Part shown: in pieces, positions 1 through 10,078 of the stretch
Position numbering within the stretch: position 1 is the stretch's first letter
How the letters are laid out: every line of letters starts with the position of its first letter
Assembly: GCA_029215795.1 (NCBI GenBank)
Contig: JARDYH010000005.1
Location: 11,378,001 to 11,442,000, forward strand
Direction of reading: 5' to 3'
DNA from: Anniella stebbinsi
Lineage: Eukaryota; Chordata; Lepidosauria; Squamata; Anniellidae
DNA length: 64,000 nucleotides
The notes under the pieces: generated by a model
The model's database searches: none
Told to the model about the DNA's origin: nothing
Seen by the model: only the letters and a program-made list of their open reading frames with translations
Made by a program: the position numbers and the translations under genes

Positions 1-160
1 CCATCTAACCCAGTGTTGTCAACACTGATTGGCAGTGGCTCTTCAGGGTTTCAAGCAGTTTTTCTGGCCCTACCTTGAGGTGTCGGAGATTGAACCTGGG
101 ACCTTCTGCATGCAAAGCAAGTGCTCTATCACTGAGCCATACATACCCCAAGATGCTCAT
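1..160 (-). repeat. tRNA-derived SINE (reptilian MIR-like)
   Basis: On the minus strand this has a tRNA-like head with box A TGGCTCAGTGATAGAGCA (revcomp of 122-139) and box B GGTTCAATCTC (revcomp of 86-96). A tail follows that I recognise from reptile SINEs. It is not a functional tRNA because no acceptor stem closes around it. A second, truncated member is at 22826-22917. Confidence 0.8.
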
Positions 161-659
161 GATTAGATATTCCCTAAGGGTAACAAAGGGAATCAGCCCA
201 TGCCCTTCCCCACAGTAACTCACCGTACCCCAACTGTGCTCTCTAGACTGGGGATACAGGCCTGGAATGTGCTCCCTCCTAGCTGTAATCACACACAAGA
301 TGGGGGAGTCCTTGATCCCAGATCCCTGGTAAAATAGCCTTTCTCGTGGGATTGAAGGCATTCATAATTAGCCACTTAGAGACACTTCCAATTTAATTTA
401 CATGCTCTTCTGAGTTTTCAAAACTGTAATAAAGATAATGACTCCACTGTGTCTGTTTTGTCTCTGTTCCATTTCAGGATGTTCAGACACTTTATCCAGT
501 GAGGTTCCACATCACAATGAGGACCCTTATTTAGGATAAGACTGAATGAACAAACTGCTACCCTCATGCAAAATAGCTCTGTTGCTGCTGTTTCTAGGAT
601 AGACCACAGCGAGTCCAGTCTGACTCAGGATGCCCGCCACGTTGGCACAAAATTAAATC

Positions 660-1610
660 AGGGCCTCACCATATTTATTTCATAGACAGATTTGTATACC
701 GCTTTCCAATAAAATTACTAAAGTGGTTAACATAATAATATAACAATAAAATACTCACTGTTGAACAATAAAGCTATAGTTATAACTAGCTGGGTGACAT
801 CTCCGGGAAGGCTTGCTCAAAAAGATAGGTCTTAAACAGGCGTCTGAAAGTCAAAACTGTAAATGCCTGCCTGATATTAATAGGACAGAGGTCGTTAATC
901 TCTTTCAGCCCGAGAGCCCAATTAAATTTCAGAGACACTCTAGGGGCTGCATTCCAATGGTGGGTGGGGCCAACAGCAAAGGGGGAGGAGTTAAAACACC
1001 AAAAATGCCAGCATCTTCTAAAAGCTCTTAAGGGAGGCATTTCAACTTTTTTAGAATGGGGAAAAAAACTATCCTAAAGCCAGCGATTGTGGGGAAAGGG
1101 AAGGGAGTGTGGTCATCTGAGGAACTCCAGAGGGCTGGATCTGGCCCCCGGGGCCTGAGTTCCCCCTCATCTGTAATAGGGAGTGTGTTCCAGAGGCCTG
1201 GTGCTGCAACACTAAAAGCCCTATTACCTCAGCAGCATGCAGTATCTTCAGAAGCACTCCTTCTGAAGATCGCAAAGACCAAGCAGGGATGTAAGGGGTG
1301 AAGTGATCCCTAAGATAAGCAGGTCCCAACTTGTGTAGGGCTTTAGATGCGAATGATAAAACCTTAAACTTGGTCTGGTAGCTTTTTGACAGTCAGAGCA
1401 ATTCTTTTAGCAGAGGTGTAATGTATTGTTGACCCCCCCCCCCCCCCGCAGCTGTGTTCTGCACCAGCCGTAGCTTCCAAACCAAGAACAAGGTTAGCCT
1501 GACATAGAGCATACTACAATAATCCAATCTTACAGTTACAAAGGCCTCATAATCATGAACGGCTAGCATACCAGCCAAAAGCACAGAACAGGCCCAGGCA
1601 AGGATGAGGC
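660..1610 (-). mobile_element. Degenerate LINE fragment, L2-like, 3' part
   Basis: Minus-strand remnants of the C-terminal end of a non-LTR retrotransposon ORF2. One segment (1393-1584) reads VTVRLDYCSMLYV then WKLRLVQNTAA, the typical 'SRLDYCN..Y.GLP....KLQLVQNAAAR' block. A later segment reads KTYLFEQAFP. The 3' end at 660-760 shows the usual 'tataccgctttcc' and an A-rich tail. Stops and frameshifts show it is dead. Confidence 0.75.
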
Positions 1611-1751
1611 TCTCCCGTTTTAACTAGTGATGTGAGGGTTCAGTTTCAACTTGAGTCAGACTATCGTCACTATTCTTGGCACACCATGGACAGCAGAGGA
1701 AAAAGAATTCATAGCCGCAAGGATCTGCCACCTGATTTAATAGCACCTCAC

Positions 1752-1842
1752 CATTGCTTTGGAAATGTTGCTCCACAGCCCCCACCATCCATTCAGCTTT
1801 CTCTTGGCTGTATGCTCCTCCAAAGCCATTTTCAACTGCAAT
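1752..1842 (-). CDS. TSR2: TSR2 coding exon 2 (partial gene)
   Basis: Second coding exon of TSR2, a small protein that binds ribosomal protein eS26 (RPS26), chaperones it to the nascent 40S subunit and is needed for 20S pre-rRNA processing. Read on the minus strand, the exon follows an acceptor ending TGATGCAG and encodes 30 residues starting IAVENGFGG and continuing SQEKAEW..GAVEQHF, plus the first base of the next codon. This is the most conserved N-terminal part of the family and agrees closely with the human protein as I remember it. The donor is AATG|GTGAGG, phase 1. It joins exon 1 in phase 0, so the two exons encode residues 1-57. Human TSR2 is about 190 residues, so roughly two thirds is missing here and should lie left of position 1. 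I found no further TSR2-like exon on the minus strand between 1 and 1751. Confidence 0.93.
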
Positions 1843-2876
1843 CTGCATCAGAAGAAGACAAGGTCAAATTAAAAAATGGGCAGTTCTGCAATAAGCAAGC
1901 TTCCAGTTAACAAGGCAACACCTTTTAAGAGTGCTGGAGCTGGTTTGGTAATACCTTCACTGCCCTCAAAACACGCCTTTTCAGACCTGGTTGAGTTCTA
2001 AATACAAAGCAAAAGTTACTCAGGTTTTCTGCTTGGTTTCAGAAGACGAATTAGGGGAAAGCCACTTCTTCCTCTAATGCTGATGGGGTTATGGTGGTGA
2101 CAGATGCATATTGGTTAGCAACTGTGCACCATCAACATCTCGCCCCCAACAATCCCTGGATAATTACGTTTTTTCCCAAGTTGAAAGAGAATTATGTATA
2201 TTCTTGTGCATCAGGCAGCCAGCCCAAAGCACAAAGGGAAGGACATGACTGACCGCTCACTCCTAACTGATCCAGCCTTCAACTGTCTTGCGTGTAGTTT
2301 TGTACCACCACTTGCAAAACTGGGTTCACAGGGTGCATAAAGAATTTATGCAACTGCTAAAAAAATACATCTTAAAATGTTACATCTTCACCCTGATTAT
2401 TCCAAAACTCCTGGTTCTTATTTATTTAAAAATCCCATTATTCTCAACTGAGTTTCATTAGATTACAGCTACAAGTTTTCAACTGCATGAATTTTTCCAT
2501 GATCAGGGACACAGTTGCGTTGCAAATTTATACTTGAGTAGAGCATGCCATTCAACTGCACCTATTAGGTTGGTTGGACACCAGCTGTGTGCTTTGGTAT
2601 CATATTTAATCCCCTTTCTAGGTGCATTCTGAAATTGAGAAATGAATGTTTTATAGAATGTACTAGCCACTTAGACCCCAAGGAACCGATTGATCTACTT
2701 TCAATTCTCCCATTCTTGTTCCATATGCAGTTGGCTCAGGGACATCATCACATTCCTGTTACAGATATGACTTAATTTTGCTAATATAAATGAAGCTATG
2801 GTCATAGAAAAATGTGTTACCAGCGTTCACATGTGTGCACGGAGAACGTAAGAGAGTATCAAAGACAAATACAACT

Positions 2877-2965
2877 TAATCCTATGCATGTTTACTCAGA
2901 AGCAAGTCCCATGGAGGTCAACTGAACTTCCTCCTGAGGATGTGCACACAGCATTGCAGACTTAC
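2877..2965 (+). repeat. Short SINE-like unit ('actcagaagcaagtccca' family)
   Basis: An approximately 85-bp unit reading 'cctatgcatgtttactcaga' then 'agcaagtcccatgg'. Related units occur at 5425-5560, 6755-6835, 15352-15445 and 62395-62470, so it is an interspersed repeat common in reptile genomes. I cannot assign a database name. Confidence 0.65.
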
Positions 2966-3439
2966 CACTGCATGAAAATGTCATCATGGTTAGGCCTTCA
3001 ATAAACAAAGAGCCAACACAGGAGAGAAATGGCTATGGTGATGCATTACTGGACCAGCACCATCCACATTCCAGAGGAAAAGCCATGTTAAGTTTGTTAC
3101 GACAAAAAGGAACTTCTTTGTCTATCTACCATTCCTATGAGAATTGGTGGACGATCTACATTGTTATTCTACCTGGGTTTTATAGACAATTTAACTGAGA
3201 TTTGGTTATTAGGATGCCACAATGGGTTCTACAGATATCCCTCAACATTTGATGAAAGAAATTAGACTGAATGTACAAGGAGCTCATTGCATGGTATAAG
3301 CCAGGGAGAGGCAGAAGGAAGATGGAGATCTACTGGTAGTTCAGCAAAGGTTTCTGATGCCCAATTGTTTAACAATAGCAACAACCCTTTCCACCTAAAC
3401 TAGACTGCTATAATGAAGCAAGTTTGGTGTAACCATTAG

Positions 3440-3895
3440 TGGACTTTTATGTGAGCTCAGTTCAGTTCTAGTACTGAAAACAAATTCCCAGGCTCAGAAT
3501 GTACACAGAGACACATTGTTCTTTAGCTCTAAGTAGATGTCTTTTCAGCCTGGCTCTGAATGGTAGATCTTGGGGTTCTGGGGGAAATCCCCCGAAGTAG
3601 CCCAACATGTCTGAATCTGCCCACCTTGGGGTGCTTTCAGAGGTCTTTAATGTGCAATTCGCTTGCATCATTTAGAGGAGGTCCAGACAACATTATCATC
3701 CACTTTGCACTCCTCTTGTGTTTTCCCACTGCTTTTCCCATTTTTTTTCTTACTACAGATAATAAGAAAATATGGAATAGCTGCACAATGCCTTCTGATA
3801 ATGCTAGGATGCCTCCATCCGGAGAAGTCCCTACTATGAGCAGCACAAATGAATGGGCAGCCTCTGTGGGCTCCAATGGCATACAGTAAGAAAAC
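3440..3895. repeat. Unclassified interspersed repeat, copy A
   Basis: It shares a collinear block with 8290-8525 and 12640-12965. The shared landmarks are 'ctcctgtgttttccca', a T-rich stretch 'tttttcttac', then 'gaatagctgcacaatgc' followed by 'tctgat'. Copies are clearly diverged but alignable by eye. There is no coding potential. Orientation is the same in all three. Confidence 0.65.
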
Positions 3896-3921
3896 AGGTA
3901 CAATATTTATTTTAAAAACAA

Positions 3922-4225
3922 TGAAGGGTAGCGGCCCCTTGAAGACTACCAATTTTATTCTATCATAAGCTTTTGTGGACTATAGCCTAGTTCATCAGAT
4001 GCATGTAGTATCATTATGATCATCACTGTGACTATATTCTGCATTTAATTTCCTTCCGACTTCACTGTTTACAATCTCCATCATCACTCCCCCCCCCCCC
4101 CATGTACTGTACTACCAGAAGCTCTCCATAATACTCCACACATCTGTTGAACTGGGCTATAGTTCACAAAAGCTTATGATAGAATAAAATTGGTAGTCTT
4201 TGAGGTGCCACTATTCGTTGTTTAT
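3922..4225. repeat. Inverted-repeat element (foldback) in TSR2 intron 1
   Basis: Two arms of about 80 bp (3922-4002 and 4143-4225) are reverse complements with few mismatches. The core is 'ctaccaattttattctatca' then 'taagcttttgtg'. The loop is about 140 bp and contains a poly-C run. The arm sequence ('aaagcttatgatagaataaa' then 'ttggtagtctttgaggtgcc') is a motif I recognise from reptile and bird interspersed repeats. Confidence 0.7.
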
Positions 4226-4333
4226 AAAATAGATATCCTACTATTAACAGGTAACACTACCTGTTTTCTTATTATGTGGTCTGGGTCTGGTTGCTGGTGA
4301 GCGTAAACCGAATTTGTACCTGAGACTTAAAAA

Positions 4334-4402
4334 TGTTTGTCTTTAAGGTGCCACAAGACTTTTTGTTGTTATTGCTACAACAGACTAATTCGGCTAGAAA
4401 AT
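4334..4402 (+). repeat. Repeat fragment related to the 3922-4225 element
   Basis: 'gtctttaaggtgccacaaga' followed by 'gctacaacagactaattcgg' is the familiar 3' part of the same reptilian repeat family, standing alone here. Confidence 0.55.
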
Positions 4403-4743
4403 ACATCTATTCCAGTGTGTCTACTACACTGGGTGTGCCTAATATAATGCTACCGCCTGCAAAACGTCATAACCCAACGAATCCGTCTCAAGATGCCACA
4501 GCTATTTTTGCCTTGGTATTGCTGTTATCCAAGCTCACAAACTATGCTAGAGGGCGGTCGGCCAGACAAGGAGCTCGCCGCCGTTGCTGGACCCTTGAGA
4601 CTACTTGAAGGAAAGGCACTTTTCACATACCTGCTGCCCCAGAAATGCAATTTGCTATTTTGGTGCCCCTTTCCCCCCTCTAGTGCTGCCGCTGTCCTAG
4701 CTCCTCGCCGACATTTTCTCCGCCCGGAGTGAACGAATCCTAC

Positions 4744-4824
4744 CTGCAAAACAGGCCAGCTGCCCAGCACAGCCTCTATCACCTCGCTGAAGAGGCCACG
4801 TGTCTCCTCCCTCGGCGTCGCCAT
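4744..4824 (-). CDS. TSR2: TSR2 coding exon 1 with start codon
   Basis: First coding exon of TSR2. The minus strand gives 27 codons, beginning MATPREETRGLF and ending SWPVLQ, followed by a consensus donor (TTGCAG|GTAGGA). The start ATG is followed by G (cttgtcATGG), a favourable context. The family begins with a short acidic stretch and then a helix ending in 'WP.LQ', immediately before IAVENGFGG, which is exactly how exon 2 continues. Residues 2-15 are less conserved, as expected for this end. The exon lies in a moderately CpG-rich block (about 4540-4930) and contains an E-box, CACGTG, at 4797-4802. It starts 2.4-2.8 kb from the putative WNK3 first exon, transcribed the other way. Confidence 0.93.
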
Positions 4825-4935
4825 GACAAGCTGTGAGCAGCCAAAAAGTCAACCGCAGAATTATCGATGGACAGCAGAGGAAATAGGGAGGCAGGCCAAA
4901 GGAAAAGCGCGCAGAGTCCACGATAGCTGCTCTTT
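4825..4935 (-). promoter_or_regulatory. TSR2: Putative TSR2 5' UTR and core promoter
   Basis: This is the sequence directly upstream of the TSR2 start codon, read on the minus strand. It holds several CpGs (for example gcgcgc near 4908-4913) and pyrimidine-rich patches such as CTTTTCCTTTGG. I see no TATA box. The transcription start cannot be placed from sequence. The call rests on position next to the start codon and on base composition. Confidence 0.5.
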
Positions 4936-5039
4936 GTTAAGCGACAGGAATAGATGGATTAGTTAGATGGCAAATTCTAAAAGTTCGAATCCCGCCTTGT
5001 ACTCTGGCGGGAGATTAATATCCCGTTTATAGGACAAGA

Positions 5040-5172
5040 CAGCCTTCCCCCATCTGATGTCCTCCAGCTATGTTGGACCACAAGGCCCATCATTCCCAAC
5101 TACGGTGTCAACTGGGGATGATTTGCGTTGCAGTCCATCCATCTGGAGGGCACCAGGTTGGGGAAGGGGGGC
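5040..5172. mobile_element. Palindromic MITE ('ggagggcaccaggttgggga' family)
   Basis: The left end 'agccttcccccatctgatgt' and the right end 'ggagggcaccaggttgggga' are imperfect reverse complements around a 'cccatcattcccaact' centre. The same family appears at 13271-13405, 17425-17531, 40232-40360, 42766-42832 (half) and 44003-44155. Confidence 0.7.
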
Positions 5173-5424
5173 ACAAGATTTCGACATTTAACTAGAGACT
5201 TGAACTAAACTCAGCACCAAATCTTATTTCGTTAGGTGGTTATTAAGCTCATCAAGTGTCAAAACAGTTGGAAGTGGTGAATTTAGAATGTGCCTGTAGT
5301 TAGAGCAAATTTCTTTTTAAAACTATGATGGAATGCTGGGAGTTGTCCAAATATGCATAGGATTGCGTCTTGAAAGCGACATTGTTTTTTATTACCCTTT
5401 CACATCTTACAACGCTGAGCCCTG

Positions 5425-5560
5425 GTGTAAAAAACATTATGGAGGAGTCCTGCCTGACATGGAGGTTGCAATCCTAAACATACTTACTAAGGAGAAAGAG
5501 CAATGGAACTCAGCAAGGCTTACTACTGAATAAACATGTTTAGGATTGGAATGCATGCAA
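5425..5560 (-). repeat. Short SINE-like unit
   Basis: A diverged member of the family at 2877-2965, recognised by 'gcaatcctaaacatacttac' and 'gaataaacatgtttaggatt'. Confidence 0.5.
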
Positions 5561-6754
5561 TTTAGTATTCCTTTTATCTACAGTGACAGAATGCAACTTG
5601 GGAACTACTTTCAACAGCCAGTTATTAAGATGAACTTAATTAAGAAATCCATGAATCATAATGAGATCTATAACATTTTGAAAGTTGTGAATAGCAATCA
5701 AAAAGCCTGTAGTTCGGTCGGGATGAACGCCAGAATTATGCCTCCATAATTCTGCTATTCACTCATTGATGCCATTGCACTGCTCTAGTTCCGAGCCCGA
5801 GACTGGCACTGGCAACATTGGTGTTGCTATGAGAGTGGACCCTTTGCAGCTCAATACTAATTGATTCAATTGACTAGATTAAAGATACAGATATAGCAAC
5901 AGCAAATGAGACACAAGGCGGCATGGATTCACCAAACGTAGTTTGCATGAAATTAATCAGACAGATTGGAATCTATTTTAGATATGGAGTGGTATATAAA
6001 TACTGTAAATAAATAAATATCTTTTTTTTTTAAAGATCACAGATTTTCTTGACAAAAGAAAAGCAATTGGTCAGAGACTAGTTAGGGGAAACCAATTATC
6101 AAAATGTAATAGTGTTAACATTAATACATTGATTATCAGGCCAAACTGGATAATTTCATGAAATGTAGTAATAGAAACTCAGTGGACAGCCTGACTTTCT
6201 GTACATACCACAGACATAGGACACAGCCTTTTCAGGTCAGTCCTGAGGAGAGTAACGGAGAGGAAGCAAGGGAAATATGAAATCCCCCTCAATCACACCT
6301 AGTTAACGACTGATAATTATCAGGCATGACAACAAAACTGGCCTTGGGCATTTTGCGCTTTCTTTTCCATAAACCAACTAGACCTTGGGATTTCAGAGCC
6401 TGACCCGTATCCCCTCCTCTCTCATGATTTTTTGCCTGATCTTCATCTCGATTGCCATTCCCCATGGCAAATTCTCCTGTTTTCCACTCCCAAATTTATC
6501 CTCAAAATATATATCAAGTCCTGACGTGAGATAAAAATCATATATCCAGCGGGCAATGGTGCAAAATCCAGGTCAGGGATCTTTCAAAATTTTTACAACT
6601 ACACAAAACCGGTAACCCATTAAAACATACCTCACACCGATCTTTGTCGACTCATAGCATATCAGAAAATAATAACGGATCTAGCGCAAACTCCCATAAG
6701 AGGACAGACCCGTATCGTCTTTTAATGACTAAAAGCAGCGATGTTCTAGACATG

Positions 6755-6835
6755 TCTACTCGGAAGTAAGCCCCATTGTGTTCAATTGGATTTCCTCCCA
6801 GGCAAGTGAGCATAGCATTGGAGCCTAATTCACAG
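6755..6835 (+). repeat. Short SINE-like unit
   Basis: 'gtctactcggaagtaagccc' then 'cattgtgttcaattggattt' is a clear member of the 2877-2965 family. Confidence 0.65.
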
Positions 6836-7119
6836 TTGCAATTTCTGTCCAACGAGAAATGAGCAAATGCCTAAAGGGGAAGCACGTGCCTGCCTTCAGA
6901 CAGGCTGCATTTTGACGTTACTAACGCTTCTTTTGAGTCTTGTAATAATAATGCTTGTCTGAAAAGAGGAACTACTCGGATGCATATGTATAGCTAGATT
7001 TTTTAAAAAACAAAATGTTGTACCAGTAAAATAAATAAATTACATTATATATCATTTTGGCATTACTCTTGTTAAGAGTGTATGCGTTACAATATAACCA
7101 CCCCGCTCCCTTTCAATTA

Positions 7120-7485
7120 AGCGAGGCAAACAAAATGGCTGATACTGAATCCCAACCTCCGCTATTATCCCGCCATATGCCTCTCTTTTCTCAGAAGAAA
7201 GGTACGCTGTACTACAATTCCCGAGAAGCCTTGCGCGCAAGTAGTCCAATAGGGGTTGTGCGGGGGCCGCCTCTAGGCGCAGGCGAATTAATGGGGGTAT
7301 AATCGTGGACTTGGTACAATCTCACACTTGATGCCGGCGTCTTCATTTACTCTTTCGTCTCTCCCCCCACCCCCTCCTTCCGCGCGCAGGGCCTCGCGTT
7401 GTTCTTCAGTCCCCTCACCCTCTCTTAGCGAGTGATTCTATGGGAGTTAGTTGGGGTTGGGAATAGTGCCAGTGCTTGTGGGGAG
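7120..7485 (+). promoter_or_regulatory. WNK3: Putative WNK3 promoter and first-exon region (CpG-richer block)
   Basis: A CpG-dense block in otherwise AT-rich DNA. Visible elements: a YY1-like 'caaaatggctg' (7131-7141), a ZNF143/Staf-like 'actacaattcccgagaagcc' (7211-7230), 'gtccaatagg' containing CCAAT (about 7244-7253), GC-rich 'gcgggggccgcctctaggcg' (about 7260-7279) and a pyrimidine-rich stretch 'ctctccccccaccccctcct' near 7360. It faces the WNK3 coding exons on the plus strand. Consensus donor sites follow at 7486 (GAG|GTAAGA), 7551 (AAG|GTTAGT) and 7620 (CAG|GTAATC). Because the first WNK3 coding exon has an acceptor upstream of its ATG, an untranslated first exon is required and this is the best candidate. 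The start site is not determinable here. Confidence 0.55.
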
Positions 7486-7564
7486 GTAAGACGTGTCCAA
7501 CAGTGAGGGGGAATGGGAAAGGTCCCCCCCCCTCCGCCCTCGAGAGAAAGGTTAGTAAATTAAA

Positions 7565-7619
7565 ATGGAGGCTCAGCGTGAGAAGGTTTTGGACATGGTT
7601 AAGGATTCTTATGAGGCAG
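7565..7619 (+). other. Short open reading frame ending at a splice donor (uORF or unidentified first exon)
   Basis: ATG in strong context (aaaATGG), preceded by in-frame stops, encodes MEAQREKVLDMVKDSYEA and one more base, then CAG|GTAATC. If spliced to the WNK3 acceptor at 25786, the frame runs nine more codons and stops at TGA. That would make a 27-codon upstream ORF in the WNK3 leader. Alternatives are a first exon of an unrecognised gene, or intronic sequence if donors at 7486 or 7551 are used. I do not recognise the peptide. Confidence 0.35.
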
Positions 7620-7727
7620 GTAATCACCTCTTGGGAATACCTCAGTGCAGAAGTCTTGCGGGTTATGTTTTTTGGGGTAAAAAAAGCAACAACACGTTTT
7701 AGTTCTGGACTCAAGGAAGCCTGTATG

Positions 7728-7885
7728 GTTCCACGCATTTTATTCCCATAACAACCCTGTGAGGTAGGTCAGGCTGAGGTAGAAATTGGCCGCTCAGTGA
7801 ACTTCATGGCTGAGTTGATTTGATTTTGGGCCTCCCCAGGCCTAGTTTGACACTAACCACTCAATGCCATACTGCCAGTCACACT
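7728..7885 (-). repeat. MIR-like SINE
   Basis: 'ccataacaaccctgtgaggt' followed by 'aggtcaggctgaggtag' is the reverse complement of the MIR core and LINE-like tail. Confidence 0.6.
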
Positions 7886-7891
7886 GGATGG

Positions 7892-7894
<3 letters not shown>

Positions 7895-7940
<46 letters not shown>
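7895..7940. repeat. (TG)n(TA)n microsatellite
   Basis: An uninterrupted TG run passing into a TA run. A compound dinucleotide repeat. Confidence 0.95.
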
Positions 7941-8289
7941 AAATCACACATTGACCAGACCCTGGAATTTCTGAGCCTGGCAGCATCTTTTTTTGTCTAG
8001 TCCTCATTTTGCTTATCGCTTTCTCCTGCAGACCTCCTCTGTCTCCTTCACTGGGAAAAAGGTGTTTGTGTGTGTGTGTCTATGGGAAGTAATTAGGTTG
8101 AATCAGAAACTGGATAATGAATTATTGAAGGTGGGATATATAGAGTAATATTGTGGGGCATGAGCTATGGCAGAGCTGAAGGTAGACTGGAATCTACTGG
8201 TAGGTATCTAGGTAATTGCAGTAGATCGGCAAGAATTTCTGAGTCCCAATTGTTCCCTCCTCCCCACTCGCTCTAAATTATATGCTGAA

Positions 8290-8525
8290 ATTAAGAAAGC
8301 TGGAAGGCAGGATACTTCTAGATGAGGCTTTTGTGCCACCACACTGCCTTATTCATGGAAATTTGCCAGGGGTCCAGATTATGTCTTCCATTTGTAGCCC
8401 TCCTGTGTTTTCCCTTCACTTCTTCCATTTTATCTCTTACCACAGAAAATCCGTTAATGAGAAAAAACCAGAATAGCTGCACAATGCTTTTTGATGGTTA
8501 GCACTAGGAGTCCTCTGATTGGAAG
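8290..8525. repeat. Unclassified interspersed repeat, copy B
   Basis: Collinear with 3440-3895 and 12640-12965 through 'ttcatggaaatttgccaggg', 'ctcctgtgttttccc' and 'gaatagctgcacaatgct'. Confidence 0.65.
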
Positions 8526-10078
8526 CACCCAGGAGTGGATTTTTGTGTAGAAAAACTATGAGCTCTACTCAAAACAAATTCCAAAACTCAAAATTCTTTA
8601 ATTCTAAGTGTATACATTGTTCACCTTGTTCCAGCTGGTGGATCTCAGGATTCTAGTTAAAAATAAGGCAGATCCCACAAGACTGGAATCTTCCTACCCC
8701 TGATCTATGGGACTTGTAGATGAATTAAATGAAAGGACCCATTCTTTCAGTTCACAGAATAACTAAAAGGTTACCTTGACAGTGCACCATTGCTGGGAAT
8801 GCACTCTGCAGTTTACATTTCATGCACATAATGTCCAGGTATTTCTACTACAACTACACATTTGTTATCTGTAGTGTGCTACTTGCTGTTCCCTGATGTG
8901 ATTTATGGCTCTGAAAGGTTTTCCTGCTTTCTTTGCTTGTGGCATCTTGGACATTGGTCTCATGTTTTTTATGGACTTGATATTTTATAAAATGTATTTA
9001 TATGGCAAACCTATGAAAATGACCTCTTTGGGGCTAGAGGATAAGTGGAAAAGGTGGGTTCTGATGTGTGATTTGAAGGAAGAAAGGTGGTTTCATGTAA
9101 ATGTTTAGTGAGGGACCTCCATCCATAATGCTGCTTTAGATTACCCCTCTTCTTTTCACAGAAATGTGTATTTTTGTGGGAAGGGAAAGTAAGGTCTCAT
9201 GCAGCTTGTGTGGTTTCCTTACTCAGTACTTATGGCCCCAAGATGGTGGGAGTGCATCCTTTACACCAAGGGTTGCACATAGGCCAATCACTGATGGCTG
9301 ATAAGGACTGTGGTTGGATAATCTGTAGCAAAAGTTATATATTAAATACTACTTTTTGGATTGCTGGGCACATACAGAATGTTGAGAAAGTGTTGTGGGT
9401 GCTCTCACAAAATGGCTGCCATGGGGGTTTGCTTCTTCATAAAATGGCTGCCAAGATGGGCATCGCCAATCACAAAACACTAATTTCTCAAAAGGCAAAC
9501 TGGTAAGACGAAGGGAGCAATCCTGCGTCCCCTAGATGGTGTCTGTGTCGGGAGCTGTAAGATGCTTTGAATTCCTAAATCTGAGGTCAGAGATAGTGCT
9601 CTGATCTTGGATCTGGGAATCTGTGTTCTGCCCCCCTCCCCCTCACAGTAGGTTCTGAAAGAAATGCACTGGCTGTCCCTCTGAACAGGAAGGGGACAGA
9701 CAGGGCAAAAGGGGTGTTCTGGTGGAGGGGGGACTGAAGAGGCTGGCATATGAGTTATACATAAGCCTCTATGCTTCTCCTACTATGCAAAAATGGATAG
9801 TGGGAGAAGCAGAGAGGCAATGACTGCCTCCACCACTTCTCCTTCTGTGCACTCAGACTCTTGAGTTCGGAGGCTTATGAGCATTGAGGTTATAGGATTG
9901 CACCTGGAGAAAAGAAACTTGGCTAAGAACTGAAGTACAAGGCAGAAGGTAGGATCTGACCTCCAAAACCGAAAGCTATTCTTTTGACCCCACCTATTTC
10001 TCTGAAATCAAATTGATGCGGCTGAGAGACAAGTTACATGGCCAAGAAACTGAGTATAAGGCAAAAGTAGGGTCTAAG

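Larger units (their letters stand above)
1..1751 (-). other. TSR2: TSR2 intron 2 (partial)
   Basis: Sequence between TSR2 exon 2 and the left edge, intronic on the minus strand. It is mostly a SINE (1-160) and a LINE fragment (about 660-1610). It includes a poly-C run at about 1434-1447. Nothing else coding is visible. Confidence 0.75.
1843..4743 (-). other. TSR2: TSR2 intron 1
   Basis: A 2.9-kb intron with a donor (GTAGGA) at 4743-4738 and an acceptor (TGATGCAG) ending at 1843. It contains a short SINE-like unit (2877-2965), one copy of an unclassified interspersed repeat (3440-3895), an inverted-repeat element (3922-4225) with a poly-C run inside its loop (about 4089-4101), and a related repeat fragment (4334-4402). 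I see no conserved exon-like reading frame. Confidence 0.85.
4936..7119. other. Intergenic region between TSR2 and WNK3 promoters
   Basis: Between the two divergent promoters there is a palindromic MITE (5040-5172), two short SINE-like units (5425-5560 and 6755-6835) and otherwise unremarkable AT-rich DNA. A poly-T run is at about 6022-6032. I see no exon-like reading frame. Confidence 0.7.

Noticed and set aside
86..139. tRNA-like A and B boxes
   Set aside because: They are the head of a SINE. There is no closing acceptor stem or anticodon arm of a functional tRNA.
1393..1584. Reading frame next to TSR2 exon 2
   Set aside because: It is the LINE ORF2 block (LDYC..KLRLVQN) and not a TSR2 exon.
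7057..7302. 81-codon plus-strand frame beginning upstream of the promoter motif (contains MADTESQPPLL)
   Set aside because: No similarity that I recognise, no donor at its end, and it overlaps promoter elements. It is most likely noncoding.
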